DNA of 64,000 bases from Mesoterricola silvestris (GTDB taxonomy: Bacteria; Acidobacteriota; Holophagae; Holophagales; Holophagaceae), in assembly GCF_030295405.1 (NCBI RefSeq), contig NZ_AP027080.1, positions 3,270,001 through 3,334,000 of the forward strand, in the 5' to 3' direction. Positions 6,981-16,082 of the stretch are shown piece by piece. Each line of letters begins with the position of its first letter. Position 1 is the first letter of the stretch. The notes beneath the pieces are model-generated. The model was not told the origin of the DNA. It saw nothing but the letters and a program-made list of their open reading frames with translations, and searched no databases. Both the position numbers and the translations under genes were made by a program.

Positions 6981-9326
6981 ATGAGCCTGGGATTATCTGT
7001 ACGGGAATTCGTGGCGCCCCTGGAGCCTTCGGGCAGCCTGGATGCGCGGCGCGCCCTCTCCGCGGAGGAGGACCCCATGGCCCTGGGCGCGCGGCTCCAC
7101 GCGCGGGTGCAGAAGCGCCTGGCCCAGGAGGACGGCACGGTGCGGGCGGAAGTGGCGGTGCAGGCCGCGCTGGACCACGTGGGGTTCCAGGTGCTGGTGC
7201 GGGGCCGGGTGGACGTGCTGGTGGGGTCCTCGCCTCCGGTGGTGGAGGAGATCAAGACCAGCTTCCGGCCCGACGCCATCCTCCGGGAGCTGGACGAGGG
7301 CCATCCCTTCGCCCTGCAGGCGCGGATGTACGCCTGGATCCTCTGGCGGGACGGGGGGGAGTGTCCCCGCTGCCGCATCCGGATCATCAGCCTCCAGGAC
7401 GAGGGCGAGACCCTGGTGGAGCTGCCCTTCGACCCCAGGGCCTTCTCGGACTGGGTGGAGGAGCGGCTCCGGGACCTGCACGGGGCCTGGGACCGGGCCC
7501 AGGCCCGGCGCGCGGAACGCCGCGAACTGGCCGGGAGCCTCGCCTTCCCCTTTCCGGACCCCCGGCCCGGGCAGGCGCGGCTGGTGGAGCTGGTGGCCTC
7601 GGCCCTGGCCTCGGGCCGGCGCCTGCTCCTGCAGGCCCCCACGGGCCTGGGAAAGACCGCCGCGGTGCTCTTCCCGGCCCTGGCCCGGGCCCTGGCCGAC
7701 GATCTGCGGGTCTTCTACTGCACCCCCCGCAACAGCCAGCACGAGGTGGCCGAGGACTGCGTGCGCCGCATCCGCGCCCAGGGCCACCCGGTGCGGTCCG
7801 TGACCATCAAGGCCAAGGAGAAGGTGTGCCCCCAGGCCGAGGTGGACTGCCGCCCCGAGGTGTGCCCCCGGGCGGATCTCTACTTCGACCGGCTCAAGGC
7901 CTCCGGCGCCGTGGAGGCGCTCATGGCCGGCGGCTGCGCCGACGCCGCGGCGGTGAAGGCCGCGGCCGACGAGCACCTGCTCTGCCCCTTCGAGCTCTCC
8001 CTGGACGCCGCGCGCCACGCGGACGTGATCATCGGGGACTACAACTACGCATTCGCCCCCAACGCCACGCTGGTGCGGTTCTTCGGGACGCCGGAGGAGA
8101 GCGCGCGCAACATCGTGCTGGTGGACGAGGCCCACAACCTGCCTTCGCGCGCGGCGGACTGGTTCAGCCCGGCCCTGGAGCTCCCCTGGCTGGAAGAGTT
8201 GCGCAAGCGCCGCGCCGCGCCCCGGGACCGGGCCCTGCGCAGCCGCCTCACCGCCCAGATCAAGCGCTGCGCCGCGCTCCTCCAGGCCCTGGAAGGGGCC
8301 CACCGCGTGGTGGAGCTGGACACCCAGCCCTTCCTGGGCGAGGAGTTCCGCATCGCGCGGCTCCTGGCCGAGACCGCGGCGCGGGGCGTGGAGCTGCGCC
8401 CCGCCCATCCCCTGGTGGAGCTGCAGCGGGGCTGGGGCGCCTTCTGCGCGGTGCTGCGCATCCTGGCCGCGCCCCACATCGTCACCTGGATCCCCCCGGG
8501 GCGCCTGCAGATCACCTGCGCCGACGCCTCGGCGCACCTGGGGGAACGCATGGCCGGGCTCCATTCCGCCGTGCTCTTCTCGGCCACCCTCAAGCCCTTC
8601 CTGTACCACCGGCGCCTGGCGGGCCTGGCCGGGGCGGAGGTCCTGGAGGCCGAAGTGCCCTCCCCCTTTCCGCCGTCCAACCGCAAGATCCTGGTGGTGC
8701 CCCAGATCTCCACCCTCTACCGGCTGCGGGACCGGGAGATGCCCCGCATCGCCCATTTCCTGGGCCGGGTCCTGCCCCTGCGGCCGGGCAACTACTTCGT
8801 CTTCTTCCCCAGCTTCGACATGCTGGAAAGGACCCTGCCCCACCTGGACCTGCCCGGCTTCCAGGTGCTGGCCCAGCCCCGCAAGGCCGGGGCCGCGCGC
8901 ATCCTCGAACTGGTCCGGGCCCTGCGGGAAGGGAACCGCACGGTGGTGCTGGCTGTGCAGGGGGGGTCCCTCTCGGAAGGCATCGATCTGCCCGGGGAGG
9001 CCCTCATCGGCTGCGTGGTGGCGGGTCCGCCCCTGCCCCCCTTCGACCTGGAGCGGGACCGCATCCGCGCGTACTTCCAGGCCGCCTACGGCTGCGGCCA
9101 GGCCTATGCCTACACCTACCCCGCCGCCGCCAAGGCGGTGCAGGCCGCGGGCCGGGTGATCCGCACCCCCGGGGACCGGGGGCTCCTGGTGTTCCTGGAC
9201 GGCAGGTTCCTGGAGGCGGAGTACGCCGCCTGCTTTCCCGAGGGCTGGTTCCGGGAATCGCCCTCCGAACTGGTGTCCGGGGCCATTCTCGGGGACATCG
9301 CGGCCTTCTGGAGTGTGCGATCCTGA
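6981..9326 (+). CDS. Cas4/RecB-type nuclease fused to XPD/DinG-type helicase
   Basis: 781 residues. Residues ~1-170 have the motifs of a RecB/Cas4 exonuclease: H40 (LGARLHARV), D78 (GRVDVLV), E90-I-K92 and Q113-x-x-x-Y117. From ~200 a superfamily 2 helicase of the XPD/DinG group follows: Walker A APTGLGKT at 219-226, four cysteines C283, C290, C295 and C335 placed like the XPD iron-sulfur cluster, a DEAH box (VDEAHN, about 382), an SATL motif (FSATLKP), and the C-terminal QAAGRVIR motif VI. Expected action: ATP-driven 5'-3' DNA unwinding coupled to strand cleavage, in repair or processing of damaged or foreign DNA. It is the first gene of a three-gene run with the phosphatase and FKBP, though no shared function is evident. 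Confidence 0.88.
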   Translation: MSLGLSVREFVAPLEPSGSLDARRALSAEEDPMALGARLHARVQKRLAQEDGTVRAEVAVQAALDHVGFQVLVRGRVDVLVGSSPPVVEEIKTSFRPDAILRELDEGHPFALQARMYAWILWRDGGECPRCRIRIISLQDEGETLVELPFDPRAFSDWVEERLRDLHGAWDRAQARRAERRELAGSLAFPFPDPRPGQARLVELVASALASGRRLLLQAPTGLGKTAAVLFPALARALADDLRVFYCTPRNSQHEVAEDCVRRIRAQGHPVRSVTIKAKEKVCPQAEVDCRPEVCPRADLYFDRLKASGAVEALMAGGCADAAAVKAAADEHLLCPFELSLDAARHADVIIGDYNYAFAPNATLVRFFGTPEESARNIVLVDEAHNLPSRAADWFSPALELPWLEELRKRRAAPRDRALRSRLTAQIKRCAALLQALEGAHRVVELDTQPFLGEEFRIARLLAETAARGVELRPAHPLVELQRGWGAFCAVLRILAAPHIVTWIPPGRLQITCADASAHLGERMAGLHSAVLFSATLKPFLYHRRLAGLAGAEVLEAEVPSPFPPSNRKILVVPQISTLYRLRDREMPRIAHFLGRVLPLRPGNYFVFFPSFDMLERTLPHLDLPGFQVLAQPRKAGAARILELVRALREGNRTVVLAVQGGSLSEGIDLPGEALIGCVVAGPPLPPFDLERDRIRAYFQAAYGCGQAYAYTYPAAAKAVQAAGRVIRTPGDRGLLVFLDGRFLEAEYAACFPEGWFRESPSELVSGAILGDIAAFWSVRS

Positions 9327-9329
9327 GGC

Positions 9330-10361
9330 ATGCGCCGCCTCGCCCCCGTTCTCGCCATCCTCCTCCTGGCCCCGCTCCGGGCCCAGGTCCCGCCGCCGCT
9401 GCCGGCCGCGGCCCAGGTGGACGACGGGCCCCACGTGGTGTGGGAGGGCCGCGGGGCCCGAGTCCTGCGGTGGCGCCAGGGCCGGCCCGAGGAGACCGCC
9501 CTGCCCGCGGATTTCCGCCTGGAGCTGGATGGCCTGCCCCCCCTCACCCTGGATCCCGCCCCCGCCCCCCAGCAGCCCGCGGCCTTCCCCCTTCCCGCGA
9601 GGATCGCCGCCATCAGCGACATCCACGGCAACTACGCCGCCATGACCGCCCTGCTCGTGAAGCAGGGGATCCTCGCGAAGAACCTGGCCTGGGCCTTCGG
9701 CAAGGGCCACCTGGTGGTCCTGGGCGACACCGTGGACCGGGGCCCGCAGGTCACGGAGGCCTTCTGGCTCCTGCGATCCCTGGAGCGGCAGGCCCGGGAC
9801 GCCGGGGGCGGGGTCCACGTGCTCCTGGGCAACCACGAGGTGATGGACATGAAGGGGGACCTGCGGTACCTCAACGCCAAGTACCGGGCCCTGCCCCTTT
9901 CCACCCCGTACCTCCTGGGCCCCGATACGGAAGCGGGGCGCTGGCTGCGCTCCCTGCCGGTGATGGTGCGCTTCGGGGACCTGCTCTTCGTGCACGGGGG
10001 CGTCTCGCCCCGCCTGGGGGAGGCCTTCCCCTCCCTGGAGGCCCTCAACGCCGCCGCCCGGGACGCCATGCCCCGGCCCAAGAAGACCCTCCTGGGGGGC
10101 GACGGCCCCCTGTGGTACCGGGGCATGGTGCAGGACCCCGTGGACCCGGCCGCGGTGGTGGAGGCCAGCCTGCGCCCCTACGGGGCCCGCACCGTGGTGG
10201 TGGGCCACACCACCGTCAAGCAGGTGACGGTCATCCGCCCCGGGCAGGTGTACCTCATCGACGCGGGGCTCAGCGAGGGAAGGCCCGGCGAACTGTGGCT
10301 CCAGGTGGACGGCAAGCGCTGGCGGGGCTTGGCGGACGGCACCCGGGTGCCCCTGGATTAG
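9330..10361 (+). CDS. Exported PPP-family (Shewanella-like) metallophosphatase
   Basis: 343 residues. An N-terminal signal peptide (MRRLAPVLAILLLAPLRAQ) predicts export. The metallophosphoesterase core has SDIHGN at 96-101 (D97, H99), GDTVDRG at 132-138 and GNHE at 167-170, plus later FVHGG and GHTT histidines. The GDxVDRG...GNHE pattern is that of PPP-type protein phosphatases, and the ~340-residue length matches the Shewanella-like group. Predicted to remove phosphate from Ser/Thr or Tyr residues in the periplasm; the substrate is unknown. It starts three bases after the helicase stop, with GAGG at the junction, so the genes are likely co-transcribed. Its presence beside a kinase-rich region is suggestive only. 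Confidence 0.88.
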   Translation: MRRLAPVLAILLLAPLRAQVPPPLPAAAQVDDGPHVVWEGRGARVLRWRQGRPEETALPADFRLELDGLPPLTLDPAPAPQQPAAFPLPARIAAISDIHGNYAAMTALLVKQGILAKNLAWAFGKGHLVVLGDTVDRGPQVTEAFWLLRSLERQARDAGGGVHVLLGNHEVMDMKGDLRYLNAKYRALPLSTPYLLGPDTEAGRWLRSLPVMVRFGDLLFVHGGVSPRLGEAFPSLEALNAAARDAMPRPKKTLLGGDGPLWYRGMVQDPVDPAAVVEASLRPYGARTVVVGHTTVKQVTVIRPGQVYLIDAGLSEGRPGELWLQVDGKRWRGLADGTRVPLD

Positions 10362-10391
10362 TTGGGCTACACTCTACCCTTTGGAGGACCC

Positions 10392-10862
10392 TTGACCCGC
10401 CCTGCCCTCCTCGGCCTGATGTTCGCCCTCGCGGCCACCGGGCTGGCATCCCAACCCCCCGCCCGCGCCCGGAAGAAAGCCCCGGCGCCCGCCCCGAAAA
10501 AAGGACCCGTCATGATCACCACCCCCAGCGGCCTCGGCTACGTGGACACCACCGAAGGCGCCGGCGAATCCCCGAAGAAGGGCCAGACCTGCGTCATGCA
10601 CTACACCGGCTGGCTCTCCAACGGCGGCAAGCCCGGCCAGAAGTTCGACAGCTCCGTGGACCGGGGCCAGCCCTTCTCCTTCACCGTGGGCGTAGGCCAG
10701 GTCATCAAGGGCTGGGACGAGGGCGTCATCACCATGAAGAAGGGCGGCAAGCGCACCCTCCACATCCCCGCCGCCCTGGGCTACGGCGCCCGCGGCGCCG
10801 GCGGCGTGATCCCCCCCAACGCCGACCTGATCTTCGACGTGGAACTGCTGGATTTCCGGTAG
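10392..10862 (+). CDS. FKBP-type peptidyl-prolyl cis-trans isomerase, exported
   Basis: 156 residues. A signal peptide (residues 1-19, [15 protein letters not shown]) is followed by a basic Ala/Pro/Lys linker and one complete FKBP domain (about 45-156). It has the typical [44 protein letters not shown] signature, including the Asp, Trp and Tyr of the active-site cleft. It should catalyse prolyl isomerisation of exported proteins. I take TTG at 10392 as start because GGAGG lies just upstream and the signal peptide begins there; another TTG at 10362 overlaps the previous stop. Its last codons and stop are duplicated upstream of the second ankyrin gene at 13.43 kb. Confidence 0.9.
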   Translation: MTRPALLGLMFALAATGLASQPPARARKKAPAPAPKKGPVMITTPSGLGYVDTTEGAGESPKKGQTCVMHYTGWLSNGGKPGQKFDSSVDRGQPFSFTVGVGQVIKGWDEGVITMKKGGKRTLHIPAALGYGARGAGGVIPPNADLIFDVELLDFR

Positions 10863-10948
10863 CGTCCGTCCGGACGGCTTCCGCCAGGGCTTGCATAAAT
10901 TTTTAATAACACTACCTTGGGAGTCCCCGGGAGAGGGCAAGGAGTGGC
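10855..10948 (+). repeat. Duplicated junction unit, copy 1 (fkpA tail plus ankyrin leader)
   Basis: This segment runs from the last codons of the FKBP gene (TTTCCGGTAG) through the palindrome CCGTCCGGACGG (10867-10878), an AT-rich stretch (TTGCATAAATTTTTAATAAC) and the GCAAGGAGTGGC ribosome site to the ATG of the first ankyrin gene. Nearly the same ~97 bp precede the second ankyrin gene. The palindrome followed by the AT-rich stretch could end the FKBP transcript, and the AT-rich part may hold a promoter, but no canonical -35/-10 pair is clear. Confidence 0.8.
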
Positions 10949-13408
10949 ATGGATCCCAGGAAGAGCATCCTCACGGCGCTGGTTCTCCTGGTCCTGCCCC
11001 TCCGGGCCGAGATCCCGCCCCAGGAGGCCAGGGGCCTCTACGGGCACACCGACCCCGTGCACCGGAACCTCTCCCCGCTCTGGGGCATGGCGGCGCTGGA
11101 ATCGGGCTACCTGGCCAACCTCCGGTTCTTCGGGGCGTACGGCTCCGTCCCGGATCCACGCTTCCCCCGCCACCCCGCCCTGGAGAAGATCCCCCAGGAC
11201 AACTGCCCCCTGGACGCCACCGCGGCGGTGATCCAGTATCTTTTCCCCTCCCCGGATGGGGACAACTTCGTGCTGAACGAGCGCGGCAAGGACCCCATCG
11301 GGGCCATCGCCCGGGAGCAGGCCCGGCACCGCCAGGTCCCGGGGACGCTGGGCGGACTGAGGAAGATCACCGCCCTGCTGGACGCCACGACCCATTATCG
11401 CCAGGAGCTGTCGCTGCATCCGGGGGCTGCGCCGGTGGCCTCCCAGACGTTCCGTGCCGATGTGGGTCGCATCCTGGGCCACGAGCCGGAGGGCCGCAAA
11501 CCCGCGGTGGCCAGCCTCCGCCAGCGCTTCGCCGCCCTCCTGCAGGAAGCGGCCTGGGACGAGACGCGGCACCCCGGGGGCATCTACCCGCCGGACATCG
11601 TGGAGGTGGCCCTGCTGGCCTACGCCTGGAAGGCCGCGGACCACGTGAGCGAGCTCTATGAGGCCCTGACGCCGCTCCTGCGCAGGCCCGAAGGCCCCCT
11701 GCCGGTCTATGACGCCGCCTATCACGAGGCCCATGCCGATGCGCTCTGGGAGCGCATGGGAGCGGACGGACCCGGCCCGGCGCCGTCCCCGGAGGAGGTC
11801 CTCCTGCTCCTCTTCGGTTGCGAGACCTTCCAGATCCGGTCCCTGCCCAGCCTGGTCACCTATGCCATGGCCCAGTACAAGGGCTCCACCTACCCCGATT
11901 GCGGCGAGACGTCGCTGCGCAATTTCTTCAACATCGTCCTCTCCCGGAAGGGCGCCATCGCCCGGGAAACCCTGGAGGCCTTCCTGGCCCGCTGCGCCGG
12001 CCCACGCGAGGAGCACAAGGGCTTGGACCCTGCGCCCGCGGGACTGGGCCTGCTGGCCCACTACTACCGGCACCATGGCCGTATCGCCGGGCAGTTCTCC
12101 CGGGAGGCCCGCAACGCCTGGAGCGAGGTGGTGAGCAACCGCAATGCCCCCGGCGCCGATCCGCTGCCCATCGTCTACGGCGCCAAGGACCACAACCTGT
12201 CGGCCAAGCCGGGCCTCGAGAACATGCTCAACCTGATCGCCCACCTCCTGCCCCTGCCCGCCCTCAACCGCCCGTGGCCCCTGGACCCCGGGGCCCGGTT
12301 CGCGGAGGCGGATCGAAAGCTGGACGCCCTCTGCACCCTGGTGTCGGAGGAGGGGTTCACCGTGGATTGGTCGGCCGGAGGCGAAAAACGCGTGAAGAGC
12401 GCCCACCCCACCCTGGCCTTCTCCATCAACGGCAGGCCCGCCTTCGCCTGGACCTTCGCGGTGCACCATTACAACATGGCGGCGCTCTCCGAACTGCCGG
12501 ACCTGGGCCATCGGAGCGACGCCGTCGCCGCCCGCGGCGGCTTCTTCGCCCAGGCCTGGCTTCGCCGGCTCACGCCCCCCCTGGACTTTTTCTCCTTCGA
12601 AGTCCCGCCGGAGGAGGGCTTCGCGCTGACGTCCCTCAGCGAGGCGTTGGGCATGAACCTGCGGGACCCGAACAGCGCCCTGCACATGGTCAATCGCCTG
12701 CTGGTCTCCGATCCCGCCCTGGCCCGCGCCCCCACGCTCCCCCTGGTCCTGTCCCGCTCGATCCTTCCGGACATGAATTCGGCGATGGTGCTCACCAACG
12801 CCCTGGAACTTCGCCGGGACCTGAGGGAGGACAGGGCCTTCTACCCCATGCCGGCCCTGCTGCGCTGGCCCCAGTCGGTGAAGGACCATATCCTGAACGC
12901 AGCCGTCTTCGGGGACGTGCATACGATGCGGCTGATCCTGGACCATGGCGCCGACGTGAACGCCCGGCTTCCGGATGTGGAGACGACACCGGTGATCTTC
13001 CAGGCCCTCCATTTCTACGTCGGGGGGACCGGGGACACCCCCCTCAGCGTGCTCCTGGCGACCCGGCCCCGCCTGAATCTGGACGTGATCGGGCCCGAGG
13101 GGAACACCCCCCTGACCCGGGCGATCCGGAGCCCCCTGGGCCCCGAGATGCTGCTGGCGGCCGGCGCCGATCCGAATTTCCAGGGGCCCTGCGGCAGCCC
13201 CCTGGGGGTCGCCATACTAGCCTTGGAAGACCATCCCTTCGAGGTCCTGCTGGAGGCCGGGGCCGACCCCTTCCGGAAGGATGCCCTGGGAAGGACTCCC
13301 GTGGATCTGGCCCGGGGCATCCACTTCCTTCGTCCGGGCTTCCTGGACACCCTGGAGCGCCTGTTCCCCGAGCGATTCAAGGATCCCGAGGCCAAATCCG
13401 CACCTTGA
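10949..13408 (+). CDS. Exported ankyrin-repeat protein, tandem copy 1
   Basis: 819 residues. A signal peptide (MDPRKSILTALVLLVLPLRA) predicts export. The ~600-residue middle region is not one I recognise; it includes a conserved NCPLDATAAVIQYLF segment, YPDCGETSLRNFFN (near residue 315) and a later VHHYNMAAL segment. The Cys and His residues are the same in all three copies, and a cysteine-hydrolase-like role is only a thought. The C-terminus (about 645-815) has four degenerate ankyrin repeats (for example AAVFGDVHTMRLILDHGADVN, LLAAGADPNF, LLEAGADPF, GRTPVDLA), suggesting protein binding. GGAG precedes the ATG by six bases. The gene is one of three tandem paralogues of about 90% or higher nucleotide identity by eye. 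Function unknown; envelope or secreted effector, toxin-like or scaffold roles are open. Confidence 0.85.
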   Translation: MDPRKSILTALVLLVLPLRAEIPPQEARGLYGHTDPVHRNLSPLWGMAALESGYLANLRFFGAYGSVPDPRFPRHPALEKIPQDNCPLDATAAVIQYLFPSPDGDNFVLNERGKDPIGAIAREQARHRQVPGTLGGLRKITALLDATTHYRQELSLHPGAAPVASQTFRADVGRILGHEPEGRKPAVASLRQRFAALLQEAAWDETRHPGGIYPPDIVEVALLAYAWKAADHVSELYEALTPLLRRPEGPLPVYDAAYHEAHADALWERMGADGPGPAPSPEEVLLLLFGCETFQIRSLPSLVTYAMAQYKGSTYPDCGETSLRNFFNIVLSRKGAIARETLEAFLARCAGPREEHKGLDPAPAGLGLLAHYYRHHGRIAGQFSREARNAWSEVVSNRNAPGADPLPIVYGAKDHNLSAKPGLENMLNLIAHLLPLPALNRPWPLDPGARFAEADRKLDALCTLVSEEGFTVDWSAGGEKRVKSAHPTLAFSINGRPAFAWTFAVHHYNMAALSELPDLGHRSDAVAARGGFFAQAWLRRLTPPLDFFSFEVPPEEGFALTSLSEALGMNLRDPNSALHMVNRLLVSDPALARAPTLPLVLSRSILPDMNSAMVLTNALELRRDLREDRAFYPMPALLRWPQSVKDHILNAAVFGDVHTMRLILDHGADVNARLPDVETTPVIFQALHFYVGGTGDTPLSVLLATRPRLNLDVIGPEGNTPLTRAIRSPLGPEMLLAAGADPNFQGPCGSPLGVAILALEDHPFEVLLEAGADPFRKDALGRTPVDLARGIHFLRPGFLDTLERLFPERFKDPEAKSAP

Positions 13409-13430
13409 CCGACCCTCGGACCGGGGCCTG

Positions 13431-13527
13431 GTTTCCGGTAGCGACCGTCCGGACGGCTCCCGCCAGGGCTTGCATAAATTTTTTATAACGCTACCTTGGG
13501 ATTCCCGCGGTGGGGGCAAGGAGTGGC
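13431..13527 (+). repeat. Duplicated junction unit, copy 2
   Basis: This is a copy of 10855-10948. It begins with a remnant of the end of the FKBP gene (GGTTTCCGGTAG), repeats the CCGTCCGGACGG palindrome and the AT-rich stretch (TTGCATAAATTTTTTATAAC), and ends with the same GCAAGGAGTGGC ribosome site. It shows where the tandem duplication joined: the duplicated unit included the FKBP 3' end. The third ankyrin gene keeps only the last ~30 bp of this leader. Confidence 0.85.
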
Positions 13528-15985
13528 ATGGATCCCAGGAAGAGCATCCTCACGGCGCTGGTTTTCCTGGTCCTGCCCCTCCGGGCCGAGATCCCGCCCC
13601 AGGAGGCCATGGGCCTCTACGAGCACACCGACCCCGCGCACCGGAACCTCTCCCCGCTCTGGGGCATGGCGGCCCTGGAATCGGGCTACCTGGCCAACCT
13701 CCGGTTCTTCGGGGCGTACGGTTCGGTCCCGAACCCACGCTTCCCCCGCCACCCCGCCCTGGAGAAGATCCCCCAGGACAACTGCCCCCTGAACGCCACC
13801 GCGGCGGTGATCCAGTACCTTTTCCCCTCCCCGGACGGGGACAACTTCGTGCTGAACGAGCGCGCCAAGGACCCCATCGGGGCCATCGCCCGGGAGCAGG
13901 CCCTGCACCGCAAGGACCCGGGGATGCTGGGCGGACTGAGGAAGATCACCGCCCTGCTGGACGCCACGACCCATTACCGCCAGCGGCTGATGCCGCCGGG
14001 GGCTGTGCCGGAGGCCTCCGATGAGTTCCGTGCCGACGTGGATCGCATCCTGGGCCACGAGCCGGAGGGCCGCAAACCCGCGGTGGCCGCCCTCCGCCAG
14101 CGCTTCGCCGCCCTCCTCCAGGAAGCGGTCTGGGACGAGACGTGGCATCCCGGGGGCATCTACCCCCGGGACATCGTGGAGGTGACCCTGCTGGCCTACG
14201 CGTGGAAGGCCGCGGACCACGTGAGCGAGCTCTATGGGGCCCTGACGCCGCTCCTGCGCAGGCCCGAAGGCCCCCTGCCGGTCTATGACGCCGCCTATCA
14301 CGAGGCCCATGCCGATGCGCTCTGGGAGCGCATGGGAGCGGACGCGCCCGGACCGGCGCCGTCCCCGGAGGACGCCCTTCTGCTCCTCTACGGCTGCGAG
14401 GCCTTCCAGACCCGGTCCCTGCCCAGCCTGGTCAGCTATGCCATGGCCCAGTACAAGGGCGCCAGCTACCCCGACTGCGGCGAAACGTCGCTGCGCAATT
14501 TCTTCAACATCGTCCTCTCCCGGAAGGGCGCCATCGCCCCGGAAACCCTGGAGGCCTTCCTGGCCCGCTGCGCGGGCCCACGCGAGGAGCACAAGGGCCC
14601 GGAGCCGGCACGCGCGGGACTGGGCCTGCTGGCCCGCTACTACCAGCACCATGGGCGGATCGCCGGGCAGTTCTCGCAGGAGGCCCGCAACGCCTGGAGC
14701 AAGGTGGTGAGCAACCGCAATGCCCCCGGCGCCGATCCGCTGCCCATCGTCTACGGCGCCAAGGACCACAACCTGTCGGCCAGGCCGGGCCTCGAGAACA
14801 TGCTCAACCTGATCGCCCACCTCCTGCCCCTGCCCGCCCTCAGCCACCCATGGCCCCTGGACCCCGGGGCCCGGTTCGAGGAGGCGGGCCGCAAGCTGGA
14901 CGCCCTCTGCGCCCTCGTGTCGGAGGAGGGATTCACCGTGGATTGGACCGCCGGGCGCGAGAAACGCGTGAAGAGCGCCCACCCCACCCTGACCTTCTCC
15001 ATCAACGACAGGCCCGCCTTCTCCTGGGCCTTCTCGACGCACCATTACAACATGACGGCGCTCTCCGAACGGCCGGACCTGGTCCATCGGGGTGACGCCG
15101 CCGCCGCCCGCGGCGGCTTCTTCGCCCAGGCCTGGGTGCGCCGGCTCACGCCCCCCCCGGAATCCTTCTCCTTCGCGGTTCCGCCGGAGGAAGGCTTCGC
15201 GCTGACCTCCCTCAGCCAGGTCCTGGGCATGAACCTGCGCGACCCGAACAGCGCCCTTCTCACGGTCAATCGCCTGCTGGTCTCCAATCCCGCCCTGGCC
15301 CGCGCCCCCACGCTCCCCCTGATCCTGTCCCGCGCGATCCTCCCGGACACCGAGTCGGCGCGGGTCCTGGCCGCGGGCCTGGAGCGCCGCAGGGACCTGA
15401 AGGAGGACAGGGCGTTCTACCCCATGCCGGCCCTGCTGCGCTGGTCCCAGTCGGTAAAGGACCATATCCTGCACGCGGCCGTCTTAGGGGACGTGCGCAC
15501 GATGCGGCTGATCCTGGACCATGGCGCCGACGTGAACGCCCGGCTTCCGGATGTGCAATTTTCCCCGGTGATCTTCCCGGCCGTCGCCAGTGACCGAAGG
15601 CAGGCCGGGGACAGCCCCTTGATCGTGCTGCTGGCGACCCGGCCCCGCCTGAATCTGGACGTGATCGGTCCCGGGGGGGGGTACCCCCCTGACCTGGTCG
15701 ATAAGCACCGAAAGTGGCACCGAGAAACTCCTGAAGGCCGGCGCCGATCCGAATTTCCAGGGGGCCAACGGCAGCCCCCTGGGGACCGCCATAAGAGCCT
15801 TGGCACGCTATCCCTTCAATCTCCTTCTGGAGCACAAGGCCGACCCCTTCCAGAAGGATGCCGAGGGGCGGACCCCCGTGGACCGGGCCCGGGAAATCTA
15901 CGACCTTGATCCGCGCTTTCTGGACACCTTGAAGCGCCAGTTCCCGGAGCGATTCGAGGAACCCGAGGCCAAATCCGCGCCTTGA
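13528..15985 (+). pseudogene. Exported ankyrin-repeat protein, tandem copy 2 (frameshifted)
   Basis: The same gene as its neighbours, with signal peptide MDPRKSILTALVFLVLPLRA and the conserved middle region. The frame is lost at a run of nine G at 15673-15681 in the ankyrin region. Copies 1 and 3 read GPxGNTPLT here; removing one G restores GPGGGTPLT and then an intact tail to the stop at 15985 (LLKAGADPNF, LLLEHKADPF, PEAKSAP). As read, translation continues in the wrong frame and stops at 15909, replacing the last ~100 residues. The undamaged tail argues that the shift is recent, a phase-variable tract, or a sequencing error in a homopolymer. The ATG and GGAG ribosome site match copy 1. Confidence 0.85.
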
Positions 15986-15995
15986 CCGACCCCGG

Positions 15996-16028
15996 GGCCG
16001 GGCCCTTCAGAAGACGAAGGGCCCGGCC
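15996..16028 (+). terminator. Strong stem-loop after ankyrin copy 2
   Basis: A perfect 13-bp inverted repeat GGCCGGGCCCTTC/GAAGGGCCCGGCC with a 7-nt loop lies just after the stop of copy 2 and before copy 3. There is no T-run, so it may be a partial terminator or an mRNA-stabilising hairpin. Only the first arm recurs after copy 3 (about 18536-18550). Confidence 0.5.
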
Positions 16029-16082
16029 TGAAGAGGTCTAATCGCATTGCCTCAGGATTCCCCGGGCGGGGCAAGGAGTGGC

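Noticed and set aside
15800-15985. A separate small ankyrin gene at the end of copy 2
   Set aside because: It is the in-frame tail of copy 2 after the nine-G frameshift; it has no ribosome site of its own and matches the ends of copies 1 and 3.
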